Of a stretch of 64,000 nt of DNA, positions 38,406 through 48,177 are shown in pieces; the first letter of the stretch is position 1, and every line of letters starts with the position of its first letter. The notes beneath the pieces were generated by a model, which had not been told where the DNA came from, ran no database searches, and saw only the letters and a program-made list of their open reading frames with translations. The translations under genes and the position numbers were made by a program. Source of the DNA: Jaenimonas drosophilae (taxonomy: Eukaryota; Euglenozoa; Kinetoplastea; Trypanosomatida; Trypanosomatidae); the NCBI GenBank assembly GCA_030849065.1, contig JASAON010001644.1:62001-126000 (forward strand), given 5' to 3'.

Positions 38406-38813
38406 GTCGACGAGGGTGATGTGTAGTGGGGGAAGGTACGGTAGAGAGAGGCAGCCAATATGCTGGGTTCTGACAGGTGGGGTTCAGGAGAGATGGTTCG
38501 CAAGCAGCGAACGCACAGTGAATACGGCGTTAGATTTGATCACAGGAATGAATAAACTAACTAATGATGGAAGTGTAGAAGAAGAGCACGGCCAACAAAA
38601 AAAAAAACAGGTTTGGAAGAAAACAATGAATCTTGTTGTGGCAGTCTACCAGCAGGAATGGTGGGATATGATACGCAAAAAGGGGTTTGTGCACCCATGC
38701 AAAGACAAGTGATGGCCACCAAACGAATCACATTATCGTCCATCATCTGGAATGCGAAGACGCTGTACGATAGGAGAAGAAAGCAAGTGGCCAGAAATTG
38801 TGTGGCTGACTTC
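38406..38813. other. intergenic
   Basis: Spacer of about 410 bp between the SMP-30-like gene and the reductase gene. Contains an A-run near 38597. No gene or RNA recognised. Confidence 0.6.
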
Positions 38814-40187
38814 TCACAATTTGCTGCCGGTGCTCAGTCGACGCAACGCATGGAGCGTGCGCTCACTCAGATGCGCGGGGTGGGGTGGCGCACCCCTCGC
38901 GATGCTGCCGAGACGTACCGCAAAAAGACAGCCTGCGTCAGGCGCAGTGCACGCTGCAACCTGAGCAGCTGACGTTCCCTTGGCAGTAGTGATATAGAGA
39001 GTGTTGCGCTCTGGCCCGCCAAAGCAGCAACTTGTCACCAAAGGCACACCTTCCACGATGACCTCACCAACAATGGTGGCGAGTTGGTTTGATTTCGGCT
39101 GGCCTTGAAGGCGAACGACGCGGCCGTAGCCTGCGAGGGCGACCCAAACATGATTGTCATCGTCCACGCAGAGGCCATCGAGCACTGCTCCTTTCGCCTT
39201 GAGATCATCGGGGAGCTTCCAAAATGCTTTTCCACTGCCCGCCCGCAGCACATGGGTCTCAACGTCGTAGCTGTACTGCATAATGGCATGGGAGGCGGTG
39301 TCCACGTGAAAGAAGACGGAACCATCGGAGGACCACCCCATTCCGTTGGAGATGGTGAGGTCGCCAAGTGCCACCCGAGAGTGACTGGGACGGCCCTTTG
39401 GAGCGCCCTTTTCATCTTTAGGTGCATCTGTCGCTGCGCTAACCTGGACAGGTGAGTTGGCCCCTCCCCACGGGATCCACTGAAGCAAGCACCCGCTTCC
39501 AGCAACTCGCTGAGGATGTGCGGCGGTGCGCTCCATCAGTGCTCCACTGAAGAGGGTTCCACCAGGGGCGACCTTACCATCGTTGAAGCGGAACTCGCGT
39601 CCCTGGGAGGCGAGGGGAACGGTGTGAGATGGGAATGGATTGAGTGTGATGGTGGACATGGCACTCATCTTCACGTCCAGCCACAGCTCACCACGTTCGT
39701 TCACCGCGTCGGCGGGAAGTACCAAGTCCTCCACCCATGGAGCACCTTCCTTGAAGTAGGAGAGAAACAGTCCCTTTTGAGATCCCCAAATGACGGCATG
39801 CTGGGCACTCTGGTACTTGGTTCGATGGGCAATCCAAATGCACTCACGTGACTTGTGGGCATCTGGACCAGCCACATCGATGCGGGCACCGTCCAAGGTG
39901 GAGCAGTGCGTCGGCTTACACTGCTCTGAGTTGTTGGTGCTGAAAACATTTGCGGTTGGAACAACAAAGCCTGGGCGGTGTCCGGGAAGAGGGATCTTCG
40001 CCGCGCGATCGAAGTCCGTCGCATCGTTAGGGCAGGGACGGCCAAGGTAAATGGCCTCTCCGAGGATGTCAATCCACCACAAGTAGCCAAACGTTTCATC
40101 CCAACAGGGTGACTCACCAAGTTGGTTGGCTGTGATGGACGCCGGCATGGAGACCTTCGTCGCGGTCAGGTGGAACTGCGCTGCCAT
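38814..40187 (-). CDS. SMP-30/gluconolactonase/regucalcin-like protein
   Basis: A 457-residue six-bladed beta-propeller of the SMP-30 family, whose members are metal-dependent lactonases (for example gluconolactonase). The signature GESPCWDE (24-31) supplies the metal-ligand Glu25; ISNGMGWSSDGSVFFHVDT supplies the Asn and a later Asp; DGLCVDDDNHVWVA is the typical fourth-blade sequence. It is about 150 residues longer than bacterial or animal SMP-30, with extra loops in the first half and a C-terminal tail. No targeting signal is evident. The true substrate is open; a sugar lactone is the best guess from the family. The predicted splice acceptor lies 34 nt before the ATG, next to a C13 run. 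Confidence 0.87.
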   Translation of the reverse strand: MAAQFHLTATKVSMPASITANQLGESPCWDETFGYLWWIDILGEAIYLGRPCPNDATDFDRAAKIPLPGHRPGFVVPTANVFSTNNSEQCKPTHCSTLDGARIDVAGPDAHKSRECIWIAHRTKYQSAQHAVIWGSQKGLFLSYFKEGAPWVEDLVLPADAVNERGELWLDVKMSAMSTITLNPFPSHTVPLASQGREFRFNDGKVAPGGTLFSGALMERTAAHPQRVAGSGCLLQWIPWGGANSPVQVSAATDAPKDEKGAPKGRPSHSRVALGDLTISNGMGWSSDGSVFFHVDTASHAIMQYSYDVETHVLRAGSGKAFWKLPDDLKAKGAVLDGLCVDDDNHVWVALAGYGRVVRLQGQPKSNQLATIVGEVIVEGVPLVTSCCFGGPERNTLYITTAKGTSAAQVAACTAPDAGCLFAVRLGSIARGAPPHPAHLSERTLHALRRLSTGSKL

Positions 40188-40503
40188 GATTTAATGGAAT
40201 ACTGAAGCACGTCCAGCAGATCTCGTAAGGAAAAATGGAGGGCGGGGGGGGGGGGGTTAGCACTCACACAGGAGAGTGCCGCGATGATGATGGATAGAGC
40301 CGCACCAGCTCAAGGGCACACCTAGTGAAGGAAGAGCAAGAGGAAGGAGGAGCAAGGGATCTCACAACCGTTGGTGAACCAAGTCACACACCCTTGTTAC
40401 GTATGCAGGAGTAAGCTGAAGCTACGGACGAAGGAGTGGTGTGGATGAGGTCATGGCGACCGAGACCATCTAATGCTGCAATAGGAGTAGGGGGTAGCGC
40501 ATC
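40188..40503. other. intergenic
   Basis: Spacer of about 315 bp between the FHA-WWE gene and the SMP-30-like gene. Apart from the C13 tract nothing notable is seen. Confidence 0.6.
40222..40256 (-). promoter_or_regulatory. predicted trans-splice acceptor with C13 tract
   Basis: On the minus strand 13 consecutive C (plus-strand G run at 40244-40256) are followed by a further C/T-rich stretch and an AG at 40222, 34 nt before the ATG at 40187. An all-C run is unusual within a splicing pyrimidine tract. Confidence 0.5.
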
Positions 40504-41724
40504 CTAACTGCGCTTACGCTTACGGCGGGGCTTGTCACTCTCGTCGCTGGTGACGGAGCTCTCCGACTCACTATCGTCATCATCGTCGTCATCATCATCG
40601 TCATCATCATCGTCATCATCATCATCGGAGCTGCTTGATGACGAAGGAATGATAGATATACTTTTCACTTTGCTTCGATCAACAGGTGGTCCATTCCTCC
40701 TCCGCACAATGCGGAATCGGCCAGGGTCATCCAGTCGGTATTGAGCCATGGACCCCTTCAACGAGCTCTCTGAGAAGCAAACGCCATACGTTGCGCCATC
40801 ACCAGGTGAACCACTCAGTAGCTTATCAGGAACCTCAATTTTTGCTTTTCCTGCAATGTAGGCAGCTTCAAGGAACTCGGCCACCGCCAACGGATATCTG
40901 CGCCACGAGCGCGCGTCGCTCTCATCTCCATCCGCTCTGCACTTCCACTCCCAGACTCCCATTGGTGGACGCTTCGTGGGAGCAGATGCTGGAGGAGTAG
41001 CAAGAGTAGTTTTTGGTGGTTGTGGAGCTGCGGAATTTGGAACAGGTGCGGTTGCCGTCTCAATACGCCGAGGGATTGGTGAAGGCGCAACCTCTGTCGG
41101 AAGCTGCTGTGGAAGAGAAGCGGTAGTCGGAACCTGTTCCAGTGCGGCATCAAGCAATCCTTGCCATCCGGGTCTGATCCCCACTTGTGGTGAAGCGTCT
41201 TCGTCGGAGCTTTCATCTGCTGCCTTTGTGGGTTTCACTGACAACATCTGTGCAACCGAGAGAGCCGAGTTGGCTGCGCTGGTTCCTGTCTTGGCTTCCG
41301 CTGCCGCCTCATACCGCAGTGCGATGGATGGGAGCCCGCACTCATCAGGGAAGAAGAGAACACCAATGTCCTTGGCACTGCGGAGCGGCGGGTTTGACGC
41401 AACCAACGGGTCGGTGAAGGGGAGTTTCACTGATTCATCGTTGCCCACCGCAGTGGTGACGTCCTCGCTGCAGCCAACTTGAAGTGGGGCCGCGCCATGA
41501 GGAAGGCGGCAGCATTGGGGACCGTGGAAGGTAGGATTCTTACCCAGTTGTGTTAAGAGCAAATGCGGAGGACTCCAGGTCACTGAAAAGTGTTCCTTGG
41601 AGGCGTATTTACTGTCCAGTTGCTGAGAGCGAGGAAGCTGTTTGCTACGACCAAAGACGTATGGCACATCAGTCTTGTTGATGGCGACGACCTGACGGTC
41701 GGAGCGTACGAGTAGCCACGACAT
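40504..41724 (-). CDS. FHA-WWE domain protein
   Basis: A 406-residue nuclear-looking protein. Residues 1-138 read as an FHA domain (phosphothreonine reader): FGR at 24-26, SKEH at 42-45, and LGKNPTFHG at 60-68 with the conserved Asn63, then strand-like segments to about 138. A linker rich in Ala, Pro and Thr follows. Residues 254-343 read as a WWE domain (binds iso-ADP-ribose of poly-ADP-ribose in several families): VWEWKC, then SWRRY, FLEAAY, YGVCFS and RFRIVRR. The tail has a Ser run, about 20 consecutive Asp and a basic KPRRKRKRS end, a likely nuclear signal. The pairing suggests an adaptor in DNA-damage signalling (inference). An upstream frame from 41925 would start 7 nt from the next gene's stop; the ATG at 41724 follows a pyrimidine tract and CAG. 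Confidence 0.8.
   Translation of the reverse strand: MSWLLVRSDRQVVAINKTDVPYVFGRSKQLPRSQQLDSKYASKEHFSVTWSPPHLLLTQLGKNPTFHGPQCCRLPHGAAPLQVGCSEDVTTAVGNDESVKLPFTDPLVASNPPLRSAKDIGVLFFPDECGLPSIALRYEAAAEAKTGTSAANSALSVAQMLSVKPTKAADESSDEDASPQVGIRPGWQGLLDAALEQVPTTASLPQQLPTEVAPSPIPRRIETATAPVPNSAAPQPPKTTLATPPASAPTKRPPMGVWEWKCRADGDESDARSWRRYPLAVAEFLEAAYIAGKAKIEVPDKLLSGSPGDGATYGVCFSESSLKGSMAQYRLDDPGRFRIVRRRNGPPVDRSKVKSISIIPSSSSSSDDDDDDDDDDDDDDDDDDSESESSVTSDESDKPRRKRKRS
40573..40626. repeat. ATC/GTC run encoding poly-Asp
   Basis: Trinucleotide run of ATC and GTC units on the plus strand (GAT/GAC on the coding strand), giving about 20 Asp in the tail of the FHA-WWE protein. Both Asp codons are mixed, so the run is either selected as protein or has partly decayed from slippage. 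Confidence 0.85.
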
Positions 41725-41739
41725 GAGATGTTGAATTAG

Positions 41740-41790
41740 CTGTTCCAGATGTTTTGAAATCACGTAAGGGAGAGAATGAGAGAGGGACAC
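41740..41790 (-). promoter_or_regulatory. predicted trans-splice acceptor of the FHA-WWE gene
   Basis: Minus strand has a pyrimidine-rich stretch (CCCTCTCTCATTCTCTCCCT) and then, after about 25 nt, AACAG at 41740, 15 nt before the ATG at 41724. It decides the start and removes a 67-codon upstream extension. Confidence 0.55.
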
Positions 41791-41932
41791 TATCCTCAAC
41801 AGCACAAGTTTGGCAACATACACATCCAAGTCTGTCTCACCAGCAACAAAGGCAGCTGAATTGCCTCTGGTTCTGATAAGATGTTGTTGCGGGCATGTCA
41901 CACACACAACAGCAGCAGGGCACATTGCTCAG

Positions 41933-43435
41933 TTAGCCGCATCGAAATCCGCCAATCTCCTCACCCAAGTCAAACATCCCCGCGAGCTCATCGTCGCCCA
42001 GACCATCGAGGGCAGAGCGATCAGTGAAGCGATCAAGCACTGGTGTGGGGGTTGGGAACCCGACTGATGTAGGGTCATCACGGGATGGAATAACATCACT
42101 TCGTCCAAGGATGGAAATGCCTGCTCCAGGTACACGTGCGGGGGCAGCCAATGGCGGTACCTCTGGTTGGTACAGCCGCGCCAGTGGTATGTCGTCATCG
42201 TCATCAACTTGCGTTGCGGGTTGGGACATCGTGGAGGACAAGTGGGACATTCCTCCGGCTCCAATCGCATGGCACCCATCCAACTCGTCGGAGGCAAGAG
42301 AGTTCCAGTCAGCATCATCATCACTAAAGATGGGCTCGGCACAGGGGCGATACCCTGGAACCCATTCACCGTCAGCGTTGGGTAAGGGAGGCATCGTTTG
42401 GCTGGATGATGAGGCAGTCCCATCTGATGTGGAGCTGTTGCTGTCACTCTCAATCTCAAAGATCTCCTGCGTCAAGTTGATCCCTTCACACTGACGCCGA
42501 TCCACGTTCGTCAGTGGTGGCTGCGGATTGCTCAGTGGTACGTCCTCCATGTCGTCTTCCATGTCCAAGTCGTGCAGGAGAGACGCCCACTCCACCCGCA
42601 TCGGAAGCGAATCTGGAAGAGAAGCAGCCACCTGTGCCCGAGCCACGTGCGAGAGGTTGGTTACTGGTCTTCGATACTGCGTAGAGGACTCCATTGGAGA
42701 TGGTGATTGCTTCCGGGCATGTGGAGCAGCACGTTGCTTTGTCCGTGCTGTTGGTGTTTTGGCTTTGCGGGTACCCTTGGCAGTGGTCGCCGTCTTCTTT
42801 TTCTTCAGTCGTGTCCACAGTTTGTGAGCACTCCGACCCTTGTAGGTCTTGCCTTGGAAGGTGCAGCAACGGCGCCCGTTTGCCATAAACCAGTGACAAT
42901 CCTGGGGACCTCCCGTCGTCGTTGACTCTGCAGGTGACAAACGAAGAGGTGCCGCTTCCTCCTCTGTACGTCGCGAGGTTCGGCTGACTGGAATGGACTC
43001 GTTGTAACGGGAGCCGCTGGGCAACTCTCGAAAAGACGATGGGGCCGCCGAGGGTGTTGGGTTCCGAGTCCGTTTGGCAGCTTTACGCTGCTCGTTGATC
43101 GATGGGAGACGTAAGCCGCTCTCAATATGTTGGAGCCCTTGACGCCGCAGTTCACTGATGCGGACAACACCCCCGCCGTAGCGTTGATCTGTGGAAGGTA
43201 CAGGAGGTGGAGTAGCCGCGGACAGAGGTGAGGAAGTCGCTGCCGCCACCAAGTTGGAGTAGCCGCCTCCGCTGGAATACGTTGTCATCGGGATTGGTGG
43301 TGAACTGCTACCAGCAGACGACGTCACATTTGATGGAGAAGGTGATGGGCGTTGAAGCGTTACACGAAATCGGGACGACACTCCCGAAGGCGTAGCGTCA
43401 CTCTGCGACCAACCGTTATTCATGAGTGGGTTCAT
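41933..43435 (-). CDS. hypothetical basic Ser/Pro-rich protein with Cys/His box
   Basis: A 500-residue, mostly low-complexity protein I do not recognise. A compact segment near residues 180-215 (QDCHWFMANGRRCC, TFQGKTYKG, AHKLWTRLKKKK) combines Cys, His and aromatic residues with a following run of Lys/Arg/Thr, and could be a small nucleic-acid- or metal-binding motif (inference). The C-terminal third is acidic and ends with GGFRCG. The longest frame begins at a non-ATG codon and would give a false signal peptide rich in Leu; that stretch is actually a pyrimidine tract ending in CCACAG, so the ATG at 43435 is preferred (another lies at 43423). It lies directly upstream of the FHA-WWE gene. 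Confidence 0.65.
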   Translation of the reverse strand: MNPLMNNGWSQSDATPSGVSSRFRVTLQRPSPSPSNVTSSAGSSSPPIPMTTYSSGGGYSNLVAAATSSPLSAATPPPVPSTDQRYGGGVVRISELRRQGLQHIESGLRLPSINEQRKAAKRTRNPTPSAAPSSFRELPSGSRYNESIPVSRTSRRTEEEAAPLRLSPAESTTTGGPQDCHWFMANGRRCCTFQGKTYKGRSAHKLWTRLKKKKTATTAKGTRKAKTPTARTKQRAAPHARKQSPSPMESSTQYRRPVTNLSHVARAQVAASLPDSLPMRVEWASLLHDLDMEDDMEDVPLSNPQPPLTNVDRRQCEGINLTQEIFEIESDSNSSTSDGTASSSSQTMPPLPNADGEWVPGYRPCAEPIFSDDDADWNSLASDELDGCHAIGAGGMSHLSSTMSQPATQVDDDDDIPLARLYQPEVPPLAAPARVPGAGISILGRSDVIPSRDDPTSVGFPTPTPVLDRFTDRSALDGLGDDELAGMFDLGEEIGGFRCG

Positions 43436-44311
43436 AGGCAACTGGTATGCGTGTACGTGGTTCAGAATACTGTGGTTGAGGGCCAGCAGCAGTAGGAGAA
43501 AAGTACCAGCCAAACCTCATACCTAGAGACCAAGGGTGTAAGTCCTCACCAACTGTGGTATTGGACGATCCCCCTTTGCCTGTCGTCCTAACATGATTTG
43601 TGAGAGAAGAGGGGAAGCAAGTAGTGTTGTGTTTTTTTAAGGGCCCACACGAGAGTTTCACATCTCCAATAGCCATATAGAGTCCTCTCTCCCTCCCTTT
43701 CTCCAATTCAGATACAGCCCAGGAAAAAAAAACGAAGAAAACGTAAATAGAATTTTTCAACCGCACCATCAAGCATGTTATTCATGAGGGGTTGTGATGT
43801 GGATGGTGACCAATACGAAGCGGCACAACTAGTTGGACAAGTCCGCAAGGGCCTGTCAAACATCATCAAACCCGGCTCTCAACTCGCCGACTTCCATGGA
43901 TCCATCACTGCCACCCATGTGCATCCAATGCCATGGAGGCATCTTCACAGTTATCATCGCAGTGCGCTGAGCTCTGCCGCCAACTCTCCCGCCTCGCACG
44001 CCTAACCTCATCAGGCATGCTACGGTGAGAGCAGACTTTGGAGCATCATGAAGAAAACAAGTTTGTCTTTTTTTTTTCTGAGCGGCTGTGGGGCTCACCG
44101 TTGTTGTTCTCTTTTTCTGCGGCAAAAGTGCGGAGAGCAGACACGCGACGTAAGACACCCTCGTGGTGCCCCCCTTCTTCACAGGCTCACACGTCATCCC
44201 CAACCTCGGAGGAGGGGAAGTGCGTGGGCAGGGAGGAGACGGACAATAGGAGAGTGCTTATTGGCAGGTACCCCCATCTCTCGCTCATCTTTTTTTTCTT
44301 CTCTTCTCAGT
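43436..44311. other. intergenic, BiP 3' side
   Basis: Spacer of about 880 bp holding the BiP 3' UTR and the leader of the gene at 41933-43435. Short T-rich stretches (44064-44080, 44289-44310) on the plus strand. A 115-codon minus-strand frame (43856-44203) shows no conserved feature. Confidence 0.6.
43470..43501 (-). promoter_or_regulatory. predicted trans-splice acceptor
   Basis: Minus-strand run TTTTCTCCTACTGCTGCTGG and CCCTCAACCACAG ends at 43470, giving a 34-nt leader before the ATG at 43435. Read as protein the same stretch imitates a Leu-rich signal peptide. Confidence 0.55.
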
Positions 44312-45089
44312 TTACAAGTCGTCCATTGGGTCCACGGTGTCATCACCGCCGGCACCCTGGTAGGTCTTCTGGATGATGGGGTTGGTCACGCTCTGAAGCT
44401 TCTCGCGTGCCGCTTCGTACTCCTCGCGGTCGGCATTGGGATTCTCATCAATGAATTCGATGGCCTCCTTCACGGCCGCCTCAATGGCGTGTTTCTCCTC
44501 CGCATCCAGCTTCCCGCCAAGCTTCTCCTTATCATTCACCTGGTTGCGCAGGGAGTAGGCGATGCTTTCCAGGGAGTTCTTGGCCTCAACGCGCTCGCGC
44601 ACTTTGCGGTCATCATCCTCGAACTCAGCAGCCTCACGCACCATTCGCTCAATCTCCTCCTCGCTCAGGCGGCCCTTGTCGTTGGTGATGGTGATCTCCT
44701 CCTTCTTGCCAGATGACTTGTCGCTGGCGCTGACCTGCAAGATACTGTTCTCATCCACGTCGAAGGCAACCTCAATCTGAGGAACACCGCGAGGGGCAGG
44801 GGGAATGCCACTGAGCTCAAACTTGCCCAGGAGGCGATTGTCCTTGGTCATCTGACGCTCACCCTCAAAGACCTGAATCAGCACGCCAGGTTGGTTGTCC
44901 TGGTAGGTGGAGAAGACTTGGCTCTTCTTGGTTGGGATCTGCGTGTTGCGCTCAATGAGCTTGGTCATGACTCCTCCAACAGTCTCAATGCCGAGAGAGA
45001 GGGGAATCACATCCACAAGCACAACCTTTCCACCAACCTCGCTCTCGCCAGTGAGGACAGCGGCCTGAACAGCCGCACCGTAGGCCACA

Positions 45090-45124
<35 letters not shown>

Positions 45125-46285
45125 GCCACCGAAAAAGTCCTTGATCAGCTGCTGCACCTTTGGAATGCGAGTAGAGCCACCAACGAGAACGATCTCATCA
45201 ATGTCACCCTTCTTCAGCTTGGCATCCTCCATCACCTTCTGCACAGGGGTAAGGGTGTTCTTGAAGAGCTGCATGTTGAGCTCCTCAAACTTGGCACGAG
45301 TAATCTTCTCGCTAAAGTCAAAGCCCTCAGTCAGGCTATCCACCTCCACGCGAGCCTCAGGGTGAGAGGAGAGCTGGCGCTTTGCCGCCTCGCAGGCCTT
45401 GCGAAGACGAGCGAGAGCCTTAAGATCCTTGGAGATATCCATGCCCTTCTTGCGGCGGAGTCCGTCAACGAAGTACTTCATGAGGTTGTTGTCAAAGTCC
45501 TCACCGCCGAGGTGGGTATCACCGTTGGTGGCAACCACCTCAAAGAAGCCCTCATCAATGGTGAGAAGGGACACATCGAACGTACCGCCACCAAGATCAA
45601 AGACAAGAATGTTCTTCTCACCTTCCTTGTTGAGTCCGTAGGCGATGGCGGCGGCTGTTGGCTCGTTGATAATGCGTACAACGTTGAGTCCAGCGATCGT
45701 GCCAGCATCCTTCGTGGATTGACGTTGGGCATCGTTGAAGTAGGCGGGCACCGTGACGACGGCGTTCTTGACCTTCTCACCCAGATATGTTTCGGCAATC
45801 TCCTTCATCTTTTGCAGCACCATCGCAGAAACCTCTTCAGGGGTGAAGCGCTTCTTCTGGCCCTTCACGTTCACCTGAACCACGGGCTTCCCGGCGTTGT
45901 CGGAAACAACCTCATATGAGAGGAGCTTCTTATCCGCCTGCACCGTGACATCGGAGAACTTGCGGCCAATGAGACGCTTGATGGCGTAGATGGTGTTCTC
46001 GGGGTTCTGAGGAAGTTGGTTCTTGGCACCATCGCCCACCAAACGCTCAGCGTCGGCAAAGGCCACCACCGACGGCGTGATACGGTTACCCATCTCGTTG
46101 GGGACGATGTGTACCTCGCCCTTCTGCCACACACCCACTACAGAGTAGGTCGTACCCAAATCGACACCGACGCATGGTGCCTCAACCTTGCCCGTGCCAT
46201 CAGGGGCAGCGGACGCGGCAAGTACAAGAGCGCTGACGAGTAGCAAGCTCAGAATGAGCCCAAACTCCCTTCTTGAGTTTCGCAT
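44312..46285 (-). CDS. BiP: BiP/GRP78, ER luminal Hsp70
   Basis: A 657-residue Hsp70 of the endoplasmic reticulum that helps fold and retain secretory proteins. A signal peptide (about 1-26; [22 protein letters not shown]) is followed by the ATPase domain with [21 protein letters not shown] and [10 protein letters not shown], a substrate-binding domain, and a charged helical lid. It ends in MDDL, the ER-retention variant of KDEL found on trypanosome BiP. The lid lacks the GGMP repeats of cytosolic Hsp70. The sequence is highly conserved and long antisense frames run across it, as expected from its codon bias. Confidence 0.98.
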
Positions 46286-46978
46286 GGTTACCAGAGAATG
46301 AGCAAGCGGGTCTCACAGACTGGAAGCGGTTCTACTTTCGTCGGATAAGAGGTGGAAAGTTGTACCTATGGAGGGGGTATAGGATCTCCAACTGCGTGAG
46401 TAAAGGTTGTGGATAGAGCGCGATCAATCGAACAGCTACCCTTCTCTAGGAAGAATGTGTACGGTGGGAATGAATGAATAACCTTAACAACACGAAACAA
46501 TTTGAAAAGATTGAAAGGAAGCACAGATGGATACACGTGTACGAAAAAAGAATAGGTTTCAATGTCACCACCCCACTGCAACTCCAGGGTGGCAAGTGGA
46601 GGCTCATTGCCCTTTGCGGTGAAAAATCATGCGTACGCGTTCCCAAGGAAACGCGCTCGTGAATTGTAAAGCTGGATACCACCCATGATATCCAGATGTC
46701 TGTACATTACATTGCTGCCGATTGTTGGGTGAAGACCGCATTCCCACCCCCACAACGCACCCTCAAAAAGAGGTGCCAATATGACCCCCGTGGCCATCGA
46801 ATAGAAGACACGGGAAGAATGGGACAGCTAGTTCCATTCAGAGAGCTTGAACACATCATCATCAACGTACCCACATTCAGCCACACACATACTCACAGGG
46901 GCCACACAGGACGGTACGAAGGTCAAGAAAAGGGTGAGGTCATGGACGGTAATCCCCAGCAACGGCTCTAAGATGATC
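46286..46978. other. intergenic
   Basis: Spacer of about 690 bp upstream of BiP. No conserved frame, RNA gene or repeat was recognised. Confidence 0.6.
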
Positions 46979-47626
46979 TTAAGGGTAGTAACGCGACTTG
47001 CCCCAGTTCACACCTTTCTCCGGAAGCACGTTACCGTGGGGTGGGGCCTGATCGTCCGTGTAGAAGCGGCCGGTACGAAGTCCGTAGTGGCAGGTAGATT
47101 CATAGGTTGGTGCAATACGCAGGAGTGTGTTGTCAACCTGGTTTGGTGCCGTCCATGGATCCTTGGTTCCGTTGAAGGTGCTGTCACCGGTGCCCTCGTG
47201 GCCAGTGAGCGTGTGACCCGGCTGACGGAGGCGCTCCTCCGGCTTTGGAACGTCATAGGGGACGTGGTCTAACGCAATCGCCTCGCCATCAAAGGCACCT
47301 CCCGCACCGGGGAGTTCGTCAGCCGGCCCGCCGGTGCCATCACCGTTTCCGCTACCATCGCCCTTGTCTCCACGAGTATCCACACCACTACTCTGGAGGA
47401 TCGTGGTGCCGTAGCGCGACTGGCCAAACAGGTACTTCCCACTGGGACGCTGTGCCGCAAAGGGGTCAATAGAGTCAGGGTGCAGGCCTGTCTCTGGTGT
47501 AGCGGTCACCTTTTGGCTCTTGTAGTAGACGCCGCCAGGGAGGGGATTGATCCAGTAGGCGCCTGCATCGTTCACGTAGGTGTCACGGCCGCTGCCGTCG
47601 TTGTCGTACTTTGGAATGAAGCCCAT
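46979..47626 (-). CDS. hypothetical protein, possibly axonemal
   Basis: A 215-residue hydrophilic protein rich in Gly, Pro, Tyr and Asp with few predicted helices. It opens with GFIPKYDNDGSGRDTYVND, contains GGVYYKS and FGQSRYGTTI, has a Gly/Asp-rich middle, and ends with TCHYGLRTGRFYTDD and GVNWGKSRYYP. Short extended motifs of this kind (GRDTY, YG, Pro-Gly) are typical of small proteins that line ciliary microtubules, so a flagellar role is plausible, but that is inference. No transmembrane segment or enzyme motif is present. Confidence 0.62.
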   Translation of the reverse strand: MGFIPKYDNDGSGRDTYVNDAGAYWINPLPGGVYYKSQKVTATPETGLHPDSIDPFAAQRPSGKYLFGQSRYGTTILQSSGVDTRGDKGDGSGNGDGTGGPADELPGAGGAFDGEAIALDHVPYDVPKPEERLRQPGHTLTGHEGTGDSTFNGTKDPWTAPNQVDNTLLRIAPTYESTCHYGLRTGRFYTDDQAPPHGNVLPEKGVNWGKSRYYP

Positions 47627-47898
47627 GACTTGGGGTTGAATATCACACGGAATAAGAAGGTTGTATGAAAAGCGGTGACAATGACGTCAGGCACTAATCC
47701 CCTCGACAACGCTGAAGACTAGAAACATGAAGAGTCAAATAATGAAAGAGAATTAACATGGATGGAGCGTAAGTCGTGTGGAACTGTAAGAGCACTTCTG
47801 TAGGCACTTCGTGGCTAAGCAAGGAGGAGAAATCTGTGGAGTGAAATCTACGCGATTGCCACGTGAAGAACACAGCTGCAATGTCGAGCACTGAAGCA

Positions 47899-48177
47899 CT
47901 ACTTCTTTGTTTTCTTTCGTCGTGCGGCTTCGTTCTCTGCGAGTTTCTTATCCAAACGTCGCTTTGCGTCATCCTGGCCAATGTGCTTGCGAGCCTTCAC
48001 CTGAGCCGAGGCATCAGCCGATGCCCTTTCCTGCGCATGGTTCTTGCATGCATCACCACACCCATGGACCTCGGGCAACATGTGGGACGTGCAGAAGCGA
48101 GTTTTGCAGAATTGACACGGGGGAAGGGCAACAAACGCCACATTCTTGCAACCACCAAACTTGCATGGCTCGGTCAT
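47899..48177 (-). CDS. AN1-type zinc-finger small protein
   Basis: A 92-residue protein. The first 45 residues hold an AN1-like zinc finger: C5, C10, C21, C24, then FCTSH (C29, H32), H38, C40 and C44 in the usual order with the HGC signature. The rest is a charged helix rich in Lys, Arg and Ala. AN1 proteins take part in stress responses and in ubiquitin or Cdc48/p97 pathways; no A20 finger or ubiquitin-like domain is present here. The small size is close to that of single-AN1 proteins of other protists. The ATG is the only good start. Confidence 0.8.
   Translation of the reverse strand: MTEPCKFGGCKNVAFVALPPCQFCKTRFCTSHMLPEVHGCGDACKNHAQERASADASAQVKARKHIGQDDAKRRLDKKLAENEAARRKKTKK

Noticed and set aside
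41725..41925. 67-codon N-terminal extension of the FHA-WWE protein
   Set aside because: It would leave only 7 nt between two genes, with no room for trans-splicing, and a tract plus AG lies inside it.
43436..43513. Leu-rich signal peptide at the start of the gene at 41933
   Set aside because: The frame opens at a non-ATG codon and the Leu run is encoded by a pyrimidine tract ending in CCACAG, that is, a splice acceptor. The rest of the protein does not look secreted.
44891..45919. 342-codon plus-strand frame inside the BiP gene
   Set aside because: It is antisense to one of the most conserved proteins in the window and shows no family motif; GC-biased codon use creates such mirror frames.
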